Shown here piece after piece: positions 17,629-27,291 of a stretch of DNA of 64,000 nucleotides. Where the stretch lies: assembly GCA_034430215.1 (NCBI GenBank), contig DAOUFE010000019.1:1-64000 (forward strand), given 5' to 3'. Positions within the stretch are counted from its first letter, which is position 1, and each line of letters opens with the position of its first letter. Under the pieces are notes generated by a model. It searched no databases. It was not told where the DNA came from and saw only the letters and a program-made list of their open reading frames with translations. This DNA is from UBA4782 sp034430215. Lineage in GTDB: Bacteria > Chloroflexota > Anaerolineae > Anaerolineales > Anaerolineaceae. Position numbers and translations under genes: made by a program.

Positions 17629-18102
17629 TTACGCTGATTGCTGTATCTTTTCTGAAGCTAAAACAATTGCGTCGATGATTTTCACATAACCGGTGCAACG
17701 GCACAGATTATTTGAAAGGGCAGCTCTAATCTCATCACGTGAGGGGGTCGGATTCTTATCTAAAAACGCTTTCGCTGTCATGATCATCCCTGGAGTGCAA
17801 TAACCACATTGAATTGCACCTATTTCAACAAAAGCTTGTTGGATGGGGTGAAGAGTTATCCCATCAGATAGTCCCTCAATTGTCAGGATCTTTTTTCCGA
17901 CTGCTTTCCATGCGTGGATTGTGCATGAGTTGACAGCTTCACCATCAATAATCACCTTACATGCGCCACAGTCACCAGTGCTACACCCACACTTTGCTCC
18001 AGTAAGGTCAAGAGTATTACGCAATACGTCCAACAGTGTGGTTTGTTTTTCAACGGCTACAGTAAAATCGCATCCATTTATATTCAAAACTATGCTTTCC
18101 AC
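17629..18102 (-). CDS. Molybdenum hydroxylase small subunit, two [2Fe-2S] clusters
   Basis: A 157-residue electron-transfer subunit. The N-terminal plant-ferredoxin-type cluster is bound by the cysteines of GAKCGCSTGDCGACKV plus the later Cys in AVNSCTIHA. The C-terminal four-helix cluster domain has CGYCTPGMIM and the CRCTGYVKI motif. This is the canonical small subunit of xanthine dehydrogenase/CO dehydrogenase-type enzymes. The start is GTG, 42 bases before the first methionine-free region ends, with a GAGAGG-type ribosome-binding site. It is the first gene of a two-gene operon with the large subunit. Confidence 0.92.
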   Translation of the reverse strand: MESIVLNINGCDFTVAVEKQTTLLDVLRNTLDLTGAKCGCSTGDCGACKVIIDGEAVNSCTIHAWKAVGKKILTIEGLSDGITLHPIQQAFVEIGAIQCGYCTPGMIMTAKAFLDKNPTPSRDEIRAALSNNLCRCTGYVKIIDAIVLASEKIQQSA

Positions 18103-18376
18103 GCCTTCTACCTCTCAAGAAAGAATTTTTTTGCAAGTTCAGAAAAATATTCTGCATGGATTAGAAATTAGGAAATTTCACTATTTATTATACATTCTTC
18201 TCATTAAATTATTGTAAACATTTGTAATGCTATACTTAACAATATTTTCCATTTATTTTAGCAAAGTATTTAGATTTCGATATTTGAAAATTATCTACTT
18301 CCTTTTTTTCAAACATAGAAATATGAAAAGGAAAATTCTATTGGGGAATGATTATTTGACTTGAAGTCCAATTGGA
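18103..18376. other. AT-rich intergenic region without a gene
   Basis: No coding frame of note is present. On the minus strand a perfect TATAAT (18192-18187) could serve the molybdenum hydroxylase genes, but the nearest -35-like TTTACA (18219-18214) is 21 bp away, so the assignment is weak. I see no RNA gene here. Confidence 0.45.
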
Positions 18377-18416
18377 AAACTTACTCTCTACATATTGAAT
18401 TGTAGAGAGTAAGTTT
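18377..18416 (-). terminator. Long perfect hairpin, terminator of the giant beta-helix gene
   Basis: A 16-bp uninterrupted inverted repeat (aaacttactctctaca / tgtagagagtaagttt) has an 8-base loop. On the minus strand it is followed by TTTT and lies 72 bases after the stop of the 1461-residue protein. Confidence 0.75.
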
Positions 18417-18488
18417 AAAATCTGCTTTGTTCGATATGACATTGTTGCTTTGAAAAATTTAGTCAGAAATCACCTCAAATGATATCCA

Positions 18489-21400
18489 TTACCATCCAGA
18501 GCAATAACCAGGATATTGTGTAATGATGGGAGACGAATACCCTGCTGCAGTGTTTATGTATAGATCTTCACCTGCGGTAACAACTGAATTATTCTTGATG
18601 AACGATTTATATATGATCAGTTTTGCTGTGGAGTAAGTTCCCAGGTAATCAAACCAGATGCCATGATACCCGTTTCCTGTAACGCTGGAGCAATTGATCT
18701 TGATCACAGAGGTAGATGAAGTAACATACAGGTTCATACCGCTGCGTGTAGCAGTTGGGTCAAGGACACCATTTCCAATCGCTGTAGCACTGGATATGGT
18801 GATATCTTTACGGGCAAAGGCATGCAGCCCATAATCCCGGTTATTATCAAAACGGTTTGCACCAAGAGTCGATAGGACAAAAATGTTCGAAAGTGATGTA
18901 TTCCATGAGCCAGAAGAATCTTTGGTGTTCTGCAGATAGACACCATCAACCCGAAGGTTAACATTTGGAGTGGGATCAGCAGTACGGTTGCCATTTGCTA
19001 TGATTCCGTTGATCGTGATGCTTCCTGTGGAATACACTCGCAACCCGGTTGTGTAATTATCGATGAACTGGCTGCGGTATATCAGAACAGTTTTCGAGCC
19101 AGTGGTATTGGAAGAGTTGGATAGATAGACTGCTGCAGCAGAGTTGAAAAATGTCTGAGTAAAGTCTTCATCGTTCAATGCGATACCATTATGGTTGGCA
19201 GTTAATCTATCTGCATAGATATAACCTTTGCCTACAATGTATATACCCATTTGCGAATTACCATTGGTTTGAATATTTCGGAGAGTTACCTGGTTTATAT
19301 TCGATGCATTCACATAGTAGATACCATAAAGACCATTTTCATCTGCTATTATGTTAGTAAGTGTCAGGGTGCCGGTGGTCTGAATGTGTAACCCTGTTGC
19401 AAGGTTGTTATTGCTAAAGCGATTTGCTTTATAGTTTCCGGTGATGGATATGCCGGCAGCTATTTCTGAAGGGCTGTTTATGTTGGAGAGGTAAACTCCA
19501 TAAGGATCGGCAACAGCGTTACTTGTGTTGTTTTCTGCAGAAATATTCACCACTCGAATGGTTCCATTTGAGAAACCCCATAGCCCCACGCCATAATTAT
19601 CATTGAACCGGCTATTAAGGATGGTAATTCCCTTTGTACCGGTGAAATCAAGCAGATTGATCAGGTAGGCTCCTGAACCCTTCTTTCCACTTTCGAAGAG
19701 GGTGGCACTGTTGGGATATGTATCTGTAGTATAAAGCTGACCCGTCTGAAGATCAGTATTTCCTGCGGTCACATTCGTAAGAATGATATTACCCAGAGTT
19801 TGTACCCATAACCCAGCCAGCCGGTTCGATTCAAAACTTGAATTGGTTATCGTGACATTGTTCAGGTCGGAATCACTATTTATGAGATAAGCACCTACTT
19901 TACCATTCCCTGAAGCACTGATCCCCTGGATGATCAATGGTCCATACGTTGAAGTGAACAATCCAACCCCTGAAGGAGTAGTCGTTGTAGTGTCAATGGT
20001 AGCGATATTGGTGTTCTGGTTGAATTGGCTGGCATAATAGCTGCTCAAAATCGTGATACCTGCAGTACAGTCAGTACAGTTGTTGAGGAGATAAGCTCCA
20101 CTCATCACACCAGCCAACGCTGGATCGACATTCAGGGTGGGGTTATAAGCGTTACCATTCGCCAGGATAGAATTAATTAAGATCCTTCCAGTTGCATTCA
20201 CAATTAACCCGGTACCGGAGTTTTGGTTGAACTGACCACGGATGATCGAGACTGCAAACGAACCGCCACTTAAATATGCTCCATTCGTGTTGTCGGTACC
20301 ATTATTATTCGATGCGCTTACATCAGTAAGAGTAATGGCTCCTGATGTTTGAATAATTAGCCCAGTATCTCCGTTGTGGTCAAAGAAGGAATTAACCACT
20401 CTGACGTTGCCAGTTCCAATGATACCGTTAGGTAAATTTACTCCTCTGGCACCATTGTATGCAGCAGTGATCTCGTTAAGTATGATCGCTCCTCCTGAGT
20501 TAATTTCCAGGGCGTCTCCAGCATTATAGAGAAATTGGTTTTCACCAAGTGTATTTAAAACATATACACCTACAGTTGTACCAGGAACATTGCTCAATCG
20601 GACTGCAAGTGCACCCTGATTTCCTATGGCAGTAAGGTTGTTTACCGTTATCACACCATACGATGTTGCCGCCAAGCCAAATAGTGAGTTGTTGTTAAAA
20701 ATGGATTGATTGATCCTTATCCCTATGGAAGTGGATTCCGATGAAAGGTTGTTAATATCAGCTCCCCAGGCATTTGAGTTAGCGGTCACTTTGGTTAAGG
20801 TAATCGCACCATTTGTCCTGATGAGCAAGCCAATAGTTGACGCGGTATCGTTTTGACTGATATTTGCACCAGTGATGGTCACTGACCCACTACCTTTTGT
20901 ATTATCAATGATAACTCCGCCTTTGGTATTGTTATTGGGATCATCAATCCCTGCTGAAATGAACAAATTTGCATTTCCTATGGCGATGATCCCTTTCAAG
21001 GATATTGCTCCACGAGAAAGAATATGCAGCCCCGTATCACCATTCTCAATGAAAGTATTATCACCAGAAGTAGCTGCCAGGGATATATTTTTGACCAGCG
21101 TGTTATCGTTATCCAGGTATGCGCCATAAACAGAATTCTTACTTGCCCCAATACGATTCAAAGTAATCGTGCCATGTGAATGGATGTATAGCCCGCTTCC
21201 AAGATTCCCATTGAAATCACTATTTAAAATTGCAATGCTGTTTGTGCTTTCCGAATTATCAAGATTTAATCCATCACCAACAGCCTGGTTATTATTTGCT
21301 GCAACGTTCTCTATCTTGACAAATCCTTTAGTCAATATCTTTAACCCTGTACCGCCGTTCAGGTTGAATTGACTATCCGATATCAAGACTGAAGAAGTAC

Positions 21401-22874
21401 CGGTATTATTGGTCAGTATTACGCCACCACTACCATTGTTGTTTGCAGCTAGCCCTCGAAGTGTGATCTCTCCATTTGTTGCGATCGTTAAACCACTTGT
21501 TGTTGAATTTCCCGTGACACTATTCACACCTGAAGAATTCAGTATCTGTACAGCACCTGAACCGGCCAGGTTATCCAGGGTAATTCCATTTCCCTCCAGA
21601 TTTCCATCAGCATTAATATTGTTCAATGTTATTGTATTTTTAGAAATGACCGCTAAGCCTGAAACAGTATTGTTGGAGAATGAAGATGAGGTAATAGTTA
21701 CTGTGCCATTCTCTGTATCGTTCTTAATATCAGCGCCAATGTTATTCAGGGAGGAAGATAAGCCTTTGATTGAGATGGAACCATTCGTCCGTATATACAA
21801 ACCAACGGCATTGGTGTTGCTGCTGACATTGCTGTTTCCCAGAGTGTTGGTGATCGTTATTTTGCCAATACCCGAAGTATTCACTAACGAAACGCCATAA
21901 ATTCCTGAATTCCCAGACACTGTCACATGATCCAAAGAAATATTTTGCGGGGTGATTATGTTCAAACCCATGCCAGTGTTATTGGTAAAATTGCTTCCCT
22001 TGACTGTGACTGTGCCAGATGCGGTAATTTCCGCCCCAGAAACATTACTGTTTGATACTGATACATCGGTTAAATTGACAGAGCCAGTTTGATCAGTGAT
22101 TTGGATCCCATTCGCATCGGTTTCATCTATATCTGTTACGGCTACATTTTGAATTGTCAGGATTCCGGTGTTATTAGCGACATTCAGGCTTCCATCAAGA
22201 TAAACACCATTAAGGGTGAAGTTCTTCATGTTTTGAATTATGATCACACCCTTGATAACAGTGCTGACTGCAGGGTCATTGCTGCTGCCTGTACCACTGA
22301 GAATGAGTAATGAAGGGGTAATGGACCAGGCTGAACCATCGATTGTAATCCCTGGAATGGATGAAAAGGATGTATCATAGGTGCCGGATTCGATGTAAAT
22401 CTTTTTATCATCGGGTGTAAACCCATGTGATGAAAGGTAATCAATGGCAGCTTGAATGGGGTTATCACAGGCAACAACATTTTCTGAAGGGTCACAATCT
22501 AGAGCAGAAAACTCGTACTTGACACCAGCGATATAAAAATATGGATCAGGATCTTCCAGTGCATCCAAAGCGGCTTCTGATGACAGGGGTTGAGGATTAC
22601 CATTCTCATCGACAATGATGATCTCGGTTTCGGAATTGTTGGATGTCAATTCTAATACTACAGGAGTCACTGTTTCTGGCGCGGTGGTGGTTTCCCCAGC
22701 ATCTTCATTTGTGGGCTCTTCAGTCGCTGACGTGGTCGGTTCACTTGTTGGAGAAGGTGTACCTTCCGGAATTTCACCTTCTGCCAGCACCAATGTTGGG
22801 GTCAGCAATGAAAAGCAGAACGCAAGAATAATGGCTGTGAACAGGGGTATTTTTAAAATGGATAAGATTTTCAT
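18489..22874 (-). CDS. Giant secreted right-handed beta-helix protein
   Basis: A 1461-residue exported protein. A signal peptide (hydrophobic 8-29, cleavage probably after VLA at 31) precedes a Pro/Thr/Glu-rich linker (about 32-80). The rest is almost entirely a degenerate repeat of short beta strands, roughly 'GLxIxTxGxITLxxIxAxxN' alternating with 'GAxLxNxxxxxxVxIxxSxFxxN'. The repeat is rich in Asn, Gly, Thr and Ile with asparagine-ladder positions, the hallmark of a right-handed parallel beta-helix. No cell-wall anchor, sorting signal or C-terminal membrane helix is seen. Enzymatic residues of pectate lyases cannot be identified, so an adhesin, sheath or glycan-binding role is as likely as lyase activity. 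It follows a 560-residue paralogue by 71 bp and has a GGGAG ribosome-binding site. Confidence 0.82.
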   Translation of the reverse strand: MKILSILKIPLFTAIILAFCFSLLTPTLVLAEGEIPEGTPSPTSEPTTSATEEPTNEDAGETTTAPETVTPVVLELTSNNSETEIIIVDENGNPQPLSSEAALDALEDPDPYFYIAGVKYEFSALDCDPSENVVACDNPIQAAIDYLSSHGFTPDDKKIYIESGTYDTSFSSIPGITIDGSAWSITPSLLILSGTGSSNDPAVSTVIKGVIIIQNMKNFTLNGVYLDGSLNVANNTGILTIQNVAVTDIDETDANGIQITDQTGSVNLTDVSVSNSNVSGAEITASGTVTVKGSNFTNNTGMGLNIITPQNISLDHVTVSGNSGIYGVSLVNTSGIGKITITNTLGNSNVSSNTNAVGLYIRTNGSISIKGLSSSLNNIGADIKNDTENGTVTITSSSFSNNTVSGLAVISKNTITLNNINADGNLEGNGITLDNLAGSGAVQILNSSGVNSVTGNSTTSGLTIATNGEITLRGLAANNNGSGGVILTNNTGTSSVLISDSQFNLNGGTGLKILTKGFVKIENVAANNNQAVGDGLNLDNSESTNSIAILNSDFNGNLGSGLYIHSHGTITLNRIGASKNSVYGAYLDNDNTLVKNISLAATSGDNTFIENGDTGLHILSRGAISLKGIIAIGNANLFISAGIDDPNNNTKGGVIIDNTKGSGSVTITGANISQNDTASTIGLLIRTNGAITLTKVTANSNAWGADINNLSSESTSIGIRINQSIFNNNSLFGLAATSYGVITVNNLTAIGNQGALAVRLSNVPGTTVGVYVLNTLGENQFLYNAGDALEINSGGAIILNEITAAYNGARGVNLPNGIIGTGNVRVVNSFFDHNGDTGLIIQTSGAITLTDVSASNNNGTDNTNGAYLSGGSFAVSIIRGQFNQNSGTGLIVNATGRILINSILANGNAYNPTLNVDPALAGVMSGAYLLNNCTDCTAGITILSSYYASQFNQNTNIATIDTTTTTPSGVGLFTSTYGPLIIQGISASGNGKVGAYLINSDSDLNNVTITNSSFESNRLAGLWVQTLGNIILTNVTAGNTDLQTGQLYTTDTYPNSATLFESGKKGSGAYLINLLDFTGTKGITILNSRFNDNYGVGLWGFSNGTIRVVNISAENNTSNAVADPYGVYLSNINSPSEIAAGISITGNYKANRFSNNNLATGLHIQTTGTLTLTNIIADENGLYGIYYVNASNINQVTLRNIQTNGNSQMGIYIVGKGYIYADRLTANHNGIALNDEDFTQTFFNSAAAVYLSNSSNTTGSKTVLIYRSQFIDNYTTGLRVYSTGSITINGIIANGNRTADPTPNVNLRVDGVYLQNTKDSSGSWNTSLSNIFVLSTLGANRFDNNRDYGLHAFARKDITISSATAIGNGVLDPTATRSGMNLYVTSSTSVIKINCSSVTGNGYHGIWFDYLGTYSTAKLIIYKSFIKNNSVVTAGEDLYINTAAGYSSPIITQYPGYCSGW

Positions 22875-22945
22875 AATAGACTCCCGTCTTGTTAATTGCC
22901 CTGGCTATCCCTTTAAGTTATTATGGTATTTCAGCCTTCGATTTG

Positions 22946-24628
22946 TTATTCAGTTGGCTTTCCAAAAGCAAAAATACCTGTGGAATTCTGTTGGAAACAG
23001 ATTTGATCACCATTTTGCTGTGGTTCGAATATCTGCCATGTTGTGCTGTTTTCAGGGAGAAAAGCCACCTCAGTAATAGGATTTGAAGTGACATTCATGT
23101 AACAGAATGTGAAGGCAGGATTGATATCAGTTAAAAGATTTCCATTGTTATCCGTTGCTGTGATCCGCAATCCTTGTGAATTCCAGATGGCGCTATCTGG
23201 TGGAGGAGTGGAGCTTGTATCGAAATCGAGTAGAGATGCATGAATGTTGTTTCTAAAACTCATTTGTGAAACAGGAAAAATAATGCGTGAGTAAGTGAAC
23301 GGGGGTGTTACACTGTTATCTTGAAGAAGAACCAGGGTAGGGATATCCTGCAGAAAGCTTGTTTTGAAAGCTATCTGATTGAGGATAATTACCCTTTGAT
23401 ACAGATTTCCCTCGTATCCTGAAATCCGGAGAGTTCCTTCGTTAGCGTCTACACAATCATATACTGTACCTACCCGAAGGCTGCCCATGAAGAAAGTTGA
23501 CCCGACAATATTTTCGCAGCTTGTAACATGGCTGGTGGTTAACACACTTTCGATTGGCCAAAAAAGGCGTAAACCATACATCCCATTCTTATTGAATACA
23601 CTGTCAGAGATGAAAACATCTCTTGATGTAGAAAAAATGAGGACCCCATCTCCTGCATTGCCATTGGAACTAACTTGATTAATAACGATTGGCCCCTGTG
23701 CAAGCACTCCTAATCCAGCAACACCTGTTCCCCGATTTCTTAAAAATTTACTATTGAAAATATACACTGAACTGGCATTGAGAATTTCTAGCCCCGAATT
23801 TTCATTTTCGTTCATGGTGGAAGCTTCGATATAAACTTCGCCGGTCGTGTAGATACTCGCTCCGGAGTAGTTATTGCTTAAATTACTATTATGAATTGAT
23901 ATAGAACCTGAATTTCCTCTGATGCGTAATCCATACCCCTGTGTGGAGGTCACATTGGTGGCATTGAAGATGATATCTCCTGTATGATTGATTAACTCGA
24001 TGGCGTTTCCTTGCGGATTGCTAATCTGTACATTTGAGATGGTTACTGAACCACTTGAATTATTGAAAGAAATGCCACCCTGAATATTCAAGTTTTGCAG
24101 CAGGAAACCTGATTGTGTTTGCAAGAGGATATTTCCATTGATGGTTGTTAGCACAAATGGATTCTCACCAACCAACCCCGAAAGATTTGGTATATTAGTG
24201 ATTGTAATATCTTCATTAAAAGTACCAGTTTCTATGGTGATAACACCAAATCCGTTTCGCAAAATGAAGTCATTAATCGCAGCTTGAGTAGAGTTGTAGT
24301 GACAAACTCCATCAAACGTGCCATCAATATTGTCATTTACGCAAAGATACCATGGGTCAAAGCTCAAAATACCGATTACAGATTTCTCTGATGGTGAAGG
24401 AAAACCTGACTGTGCAGGAATTATTATGGGATTTTCAGATCCAATTACCGTAGAGGAATTCTCTGGCAAATGATCTGCTGCTTCGGTTTCAGGGGTAAGT
24501 GGAGTGATAGGATTCTCAGGGATCTCTCCTTCAGCACATGCGATATACGAAAAACTTCCAATTGCTATGCTGGTCAGGCAGCAAGCAATCATGAAGTGAA
24601 GTTTTATTCGCCATAAACATTTCAGCAT
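22946..24628 (-). CDS. Secreted beta-helix protein, paralogue of the giant gene
   Basis: A 560-residue exported protein with a signal peptide (cleavage probably after ACA at about 32). The mature start EGEIPE is shared with the neighbouring 1461-residue protein. A Pro/Thr-rich linker leads to a short Cys-containing segment (LCVNDNIDG...GVCHYN, about 97-114) resembling one in the neighbour. A beta-helix of Asn/Ser/Gly/Ile-rich coils follows (about 120-385), then a C-terminal domain (about 400-560) of different composition without repeats. A GGGAG ribosome-binding site precedes the ATG. Probably co-transcribed with and upstream of the larger paralogue. Function unknown; likely cell-surface or extracellular. 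Confidence 0.8.
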   Translation of the reverse strand: MLKCLWRIKLHFMIACCLTSIAIGSFSYIACAEGEIPENPITPLTPETEAADHLPENSSTVIGSENPIIIPAQSGFPSPSEKSVIGILSFDPWYLCVNDNIDGTFDGVCHYNSTQAAINDFILRNGFGVITIETGTFNEDITITNIPNLSGLVGENPFVLTTINGNILLQTQSGFLLQNLNIQGGISFNNSSGSVTISNVQISNPQGNAIELINHTGDIIFNATNVTSTQGYGLRIRGNSGSISIHNSNLSNNYSGASIYTTGEVYIEASTMNENENSGLEILNASSVYIFNSKFLRNRGTGVAGLGVLAQGPIVINQVSSNGNAGDGVLIFSTSRDVFISDSVFNKNGMYGLRLFWPIESVLTTSHVTSCENIVGSTFFMGSLRVGTVYDCVDANEGTLRISGYEGNLYQRVIILNQIAFKTSFLQDIPTLVLLQDNSVTPPFTYSRIIFPVSQMSFRNNIHASLLDFDTSSTPPPDSAIWNSQGLRITATDNNGNLLTDINPAFTFCYMNVTSNPITEVAFLPENSTTWQIFEPQQNGDQICFQQNSTGIFAFGKPTE

Positions 24629-24748
24629 TTGGTTGCTCCCCTGAAAATATGGGATATAAAAATATTGTTTTTGCTATTGATACCCACTAGAATTTATATG
24701 TAGATTGTACATAATTTTCGAATAGTTGCAACGAATAATTCCTATTTA

Positions 24749-24757
24749 TGTTATAAT
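24749..24757 (+). promoter_or_regulatory. Extended -10 promoter of cydAB
   Basis: TGTTATAAT contains a perfect -10 with the TGn extension. A TTGCAA (24726-24731) at 20 bp is a poor -35. The predicted start at about 24764 gives a 77-base leader to the cydA ATG. I see no clear redox-regulator operator. Confidence 0.58.
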
Positions 24758-24840
24758 CCAAAATAGATAATATTAGTCGTAATAAAACCATTTTTCTGAA
24801 AAAACTAAATACCTGGCGATAATCACAGGAGGTGTACTGT

Positions 24841-26211
24841 ATGAATACCGTTACATTATCACAGTGGCAGTTTGGGATTACTACCGTCTATCATTTCTTC
24901 TTTGTACCACTGACTCTGGGGTTAAGTGTTCTGGTTGCAATCATGGAGTCGCTTTTTGTTGCAACTGGCAATGAGATATATAAGAAAATGACGAAGTTTT
25001 GGGGAAAGTTATTCTTGATCAACTTTGCGATGGGGGTGGTGACAGGAATTGTCCAGGAATTTCAATTTGGAATGAATTGGTCAGACTATTCCCGATACGT
25101 CGGAGATATATTTGGTGCACCATTAGCTATAGAAGCTTTATTGGCATTTTTTCTTGAATCAACTTTCCTTGGGATCTGGATATTCAGTTGGGATAAGATA
25201 TCAAAGAAGCTTCACCTGGCTGCTATCTGGTTGGTAGCAATCGGAACCAACCTTTCAGCACTATGGATTCTGGTTGCAAATTCGTTCATGCAGCATCCAG
25301 TAGGGTATGAAATTGTTGGCGAACGTGCGGTGATGAGTAATTTCCTTGACCTTCTCACGAATCCCTATTTATGGGGGCAGTTCCCACATACAATATTTGC
25401 AGGTTTCACTACAGCTGCATTCTTTATGCTGGGTATCAGTGCTTATCATATTTATCGGAAGAAAGACGAAGATGCTTTTAACCATTCGTTTAAAATTGCT
25501 GCAATTGTCGGAATCATTTCTATCCTGGGAGTTGTATTTGTTGGGGATCGACAGACGAAAAATCTTGAAGTTTTCCAACCAATGAAACTGGCTGCCGCAG
25601 AGGCGTTGACGGAATCTGAAGATCCTGCGGGATTATCCTTGATTTCCATCGTAGATGAAAATGAAACAGAGGTAAAGGAAATATTTTCTCTACGAATTCC
25701 CAAGCTACTTTCGTTCCTCACATACAACAAATTCAGCGGTAAAGTACTGGGAATTAATGAAATTCAAAAAGAATATGAAGCCAAATATGGATCGGGAGAT
25801 TATTCACCCAATGTATTCGTCAGCTACTGGGCATTCCGCATTATGGTAGGATTGGGCTTTTTGATGGTGTTTATCGCTGGATTGGTATTACTGTATATTT
25901 ATATTTTCAAGAAGCCATTACCCAAAAAGATTTTATATTTTTTCCCTGCGGTTATATTAATGCCGTATTTATCGAATACTGCAGGCTGGATATTGACCGA
26001 GATGGGCAGGCAGCCCTGGGTGGTTTATGGACATCTGAAAACAATAGACGCTGTATCCCCTAATATCAGTCCAGGAATGGTGCTTACCTCCCTAATTACT
26101 TTTGCACTCATATACAGTGTACTGATGATTGCAGATATCTATCTGCTGCAGAAATTTGCACGAGCGGGATTATCGCAAGAGACGATCGAAGTAAAAGAAA
26201 AAGAATATTAG
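24841..26211 (+). CDS. cydA: Cytochrome bd ubiquinol oxidase subunit I
   Basis: A 456-residue heme-bearing subunit of the bd-type terminal oxidase, which reduces O2 with quinol without pumping protons. Visible markers are an early heme-ligand His in TTVYHFFFVPLTLG, the MQHPVGYEI segment and the conserved GRQPWVVYGHL near the C-terminus. The Q loop is the short form, as in Firmicutes and other non-proteobacterial enzymes. The frame also starts at a GTG at 24832, but AGGAGGTG lies directly over that position and is ideally spaced for the ATG at 24841, so I use the latter. The adjacent cydB is 9 bp downstream. Confidence 0.96.
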   Translation: MNTVTLSQWQFGITTVYHFFFVPLTLGLSVLVAIMESLFVATGNEIYKKMTKFWGKLFLINFAMGVVTGIVQEFQFGMNWSDYSRYVGDIFGAPLAIEALLAFFLESTFLGIWIFSWDKISKKLHLAAIWLVAIGTNLSALWILVANSFMQHPVGYEIVGERAVMSNFLDLLTNPYLWGQFPHTIFAGFTTAAFFMLGISAYHIYRKKDEDAFNHSFKIAAIVGIISILGVVFVGDRQTKNLEVFQPMKLAAAEALTESEDPAGLSLISIVDENETEVKEIFSLRIPKLLSFLTYNKFSGKVLGINEIQKEYEAKYGSGDYSPNVFVSYWAFRIMVGLGFLMVFIAGLVLLYIYIFKKPLPKKILYFFPAVILMPYLSNTAGWILTEMGRQPWVVYGHLKTIDAVSPNISPGMVLTSLITFALIYSVLMIADIYLLQKFARAGLSQETIEVKEKEY

Positions 26212-26220
26212 GAGGATGCT

Positions 26221-27219
26221 ATGAACTTAAACACACTCTGGTTCATTATAATTGCCGTCCTCTATACAGGATATTTTGTGTTGGAAGGATTTGATTACGG
26301 GGTCGGGATTTTGCTGCCTTTCCTTGGTAAGGGGCAGGATGTGCGGAAACGTTTGATGATCAATACGATCGGACCACATTGGGATGGCAACGAAGTATGG
26401 CTTATCACCGCAGGTGGTGCTACTTTCGCAGCTTTTCCACAATGGTACGCAACCCTTTTTAGTGGGTTTTATCTCCCATTGCTGATAATCATGGTAGCAC
26501 TGATCTTCCGTGGAGTGGCTTTCGAGTTTCGTAGCAAAGATGAAAATCCCGTTTGGAGAAAGTTCTGGGATGGTGCAATCTTTTTTGGATCACTCTTTCC
26601 AGCTTTCTTATGGGGGGTGGCGTTCGCTAATATTTTAAAAGGGACACCAATCGATGGCACAATGAATTTTGTAGGAAGTTTTGGCGATCTGTTAAACCCT
26701 TATGCACTTTTAGGAGGGGTAACGAGTCTGGTATTGTTTGTCCTGCACGGTGCAGTGTTTCTGACCTTAAAAACAACAGGTGAAATGGAAGATGATGCCA
26801 GAAAAATCGCGATGCGGTTATGGTTTCCAGTTTTGATCACTTTAATTGCAATTCTGGTTTATAGCATTATTAACAGGCTTCTTCCATTATATTTATTGAT
26901 ACCCGCTATTGTGGTATTTATCGTCACGGGATTCTTATTGCGAGCCAGGAAGAAAGGCTGGGCGTTTCTTTTAACCGCATTAACCATCCTGTTAATGACA
27001 GCTTCTCTATTTGCTGGTTTATTCCCAAACGTGATGATTTCCAGTATTGACCCTCAGTATACCCTTACAGTTATCAATGCTGCTTCAGGTCCAAATACCC
27101 TGCGGGTGATGACCATTGTGGCAGTAATATTCGTTCCGATCGTGTTGGCTTATCAAGCCTGGTCATATTGGATTTTTAGGAAAAGATTGACAACGGAGCC
27201 ACAACATCTTGAATATTGA
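26221..27219 (+). CDS. cydB: Cytochrome bd ubiquinol oxidase subunit II
   Basis: A 332-residue, multi-helix (about eight or nine) membrane subunit. The N-terminus (LNTLWFIIIAVLYTGYFVLEGFDYGVG) matches the CydB family including the GFDYGVG motif, followed by the conserved NTIGPHWDGNEVWLI. A textbook AGGAGG ribosome-binding site lies in the 9-base gap after cydA. It forms the heterodimer with CydA; its assembly should depend on cydDC at 9.1-12.6 kb. A hairpin terminator follows. Confidence 0.96.
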   Translation: MNLNTLWFIIIAVLYTGYFVLEGFDYGVGILLPFLGKGQDVRKRLMINTIGPHWDGNEVWLITAGGATFAAFPQWYATLFSGFYLPLLIIMVALIFRGVAFEFRSKDENPVWRKFWDGAIFFGSLFPAFLWGVAFANILKGTPIDGTMNFVGSFGDLLNPYALLGGVTSLVLFVLHGAVFLTLKTTGEMEDDARKIAMRLWFPVLITLIAILVYSIINRLLPLYLLIPAIVVFIVTGFLLRARKKGWAFLLTALTILLMTASLFAGLFPNVMISSIDPQYTLTVINAASGPNTLRVMTIVAVIFVPIVLAYQAWSYWIFRKRLTTEPQHLEY

Positions 27220-27227
27220 GCATAGGC

Positions 27228-27259
27228 AAGGATCCCTTCCTTAATGGCGAGGGATCCTT
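27228..27259 (+). terminator. Hairpin terminator of cydAB
   Basis: A perfect 10-bp stem (AAGGATCCCT / AGGGATCCTT) with a 12-base loop begins 9 bases after the cydB stop. The following tract (AATAAATC) is AT-rich but has few Ts. Confidence 0.6.
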
Positions 27260-27291
27260 AATAAATCATTCAGATTTTATTTACACAACAC

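Noticed and set aside
20872..22831. Plus-strand ORFs within the giant beta-helix gene
   Set aside because: They are shadow frames of a repetitive Asn/Thr/Ile-rich gene.
18489..24628. CRISPR-like or tandem DNA repeat in the beta-helix region
   Set aside because: The repeats are protein-level and degenerate, without conserved DNA units and spacers.
24832..24840. GTG start of cydA
   Set aside because: The GTG is inside the AGGAGGTG ribosome-binding site; the ATG at 24841 fits.
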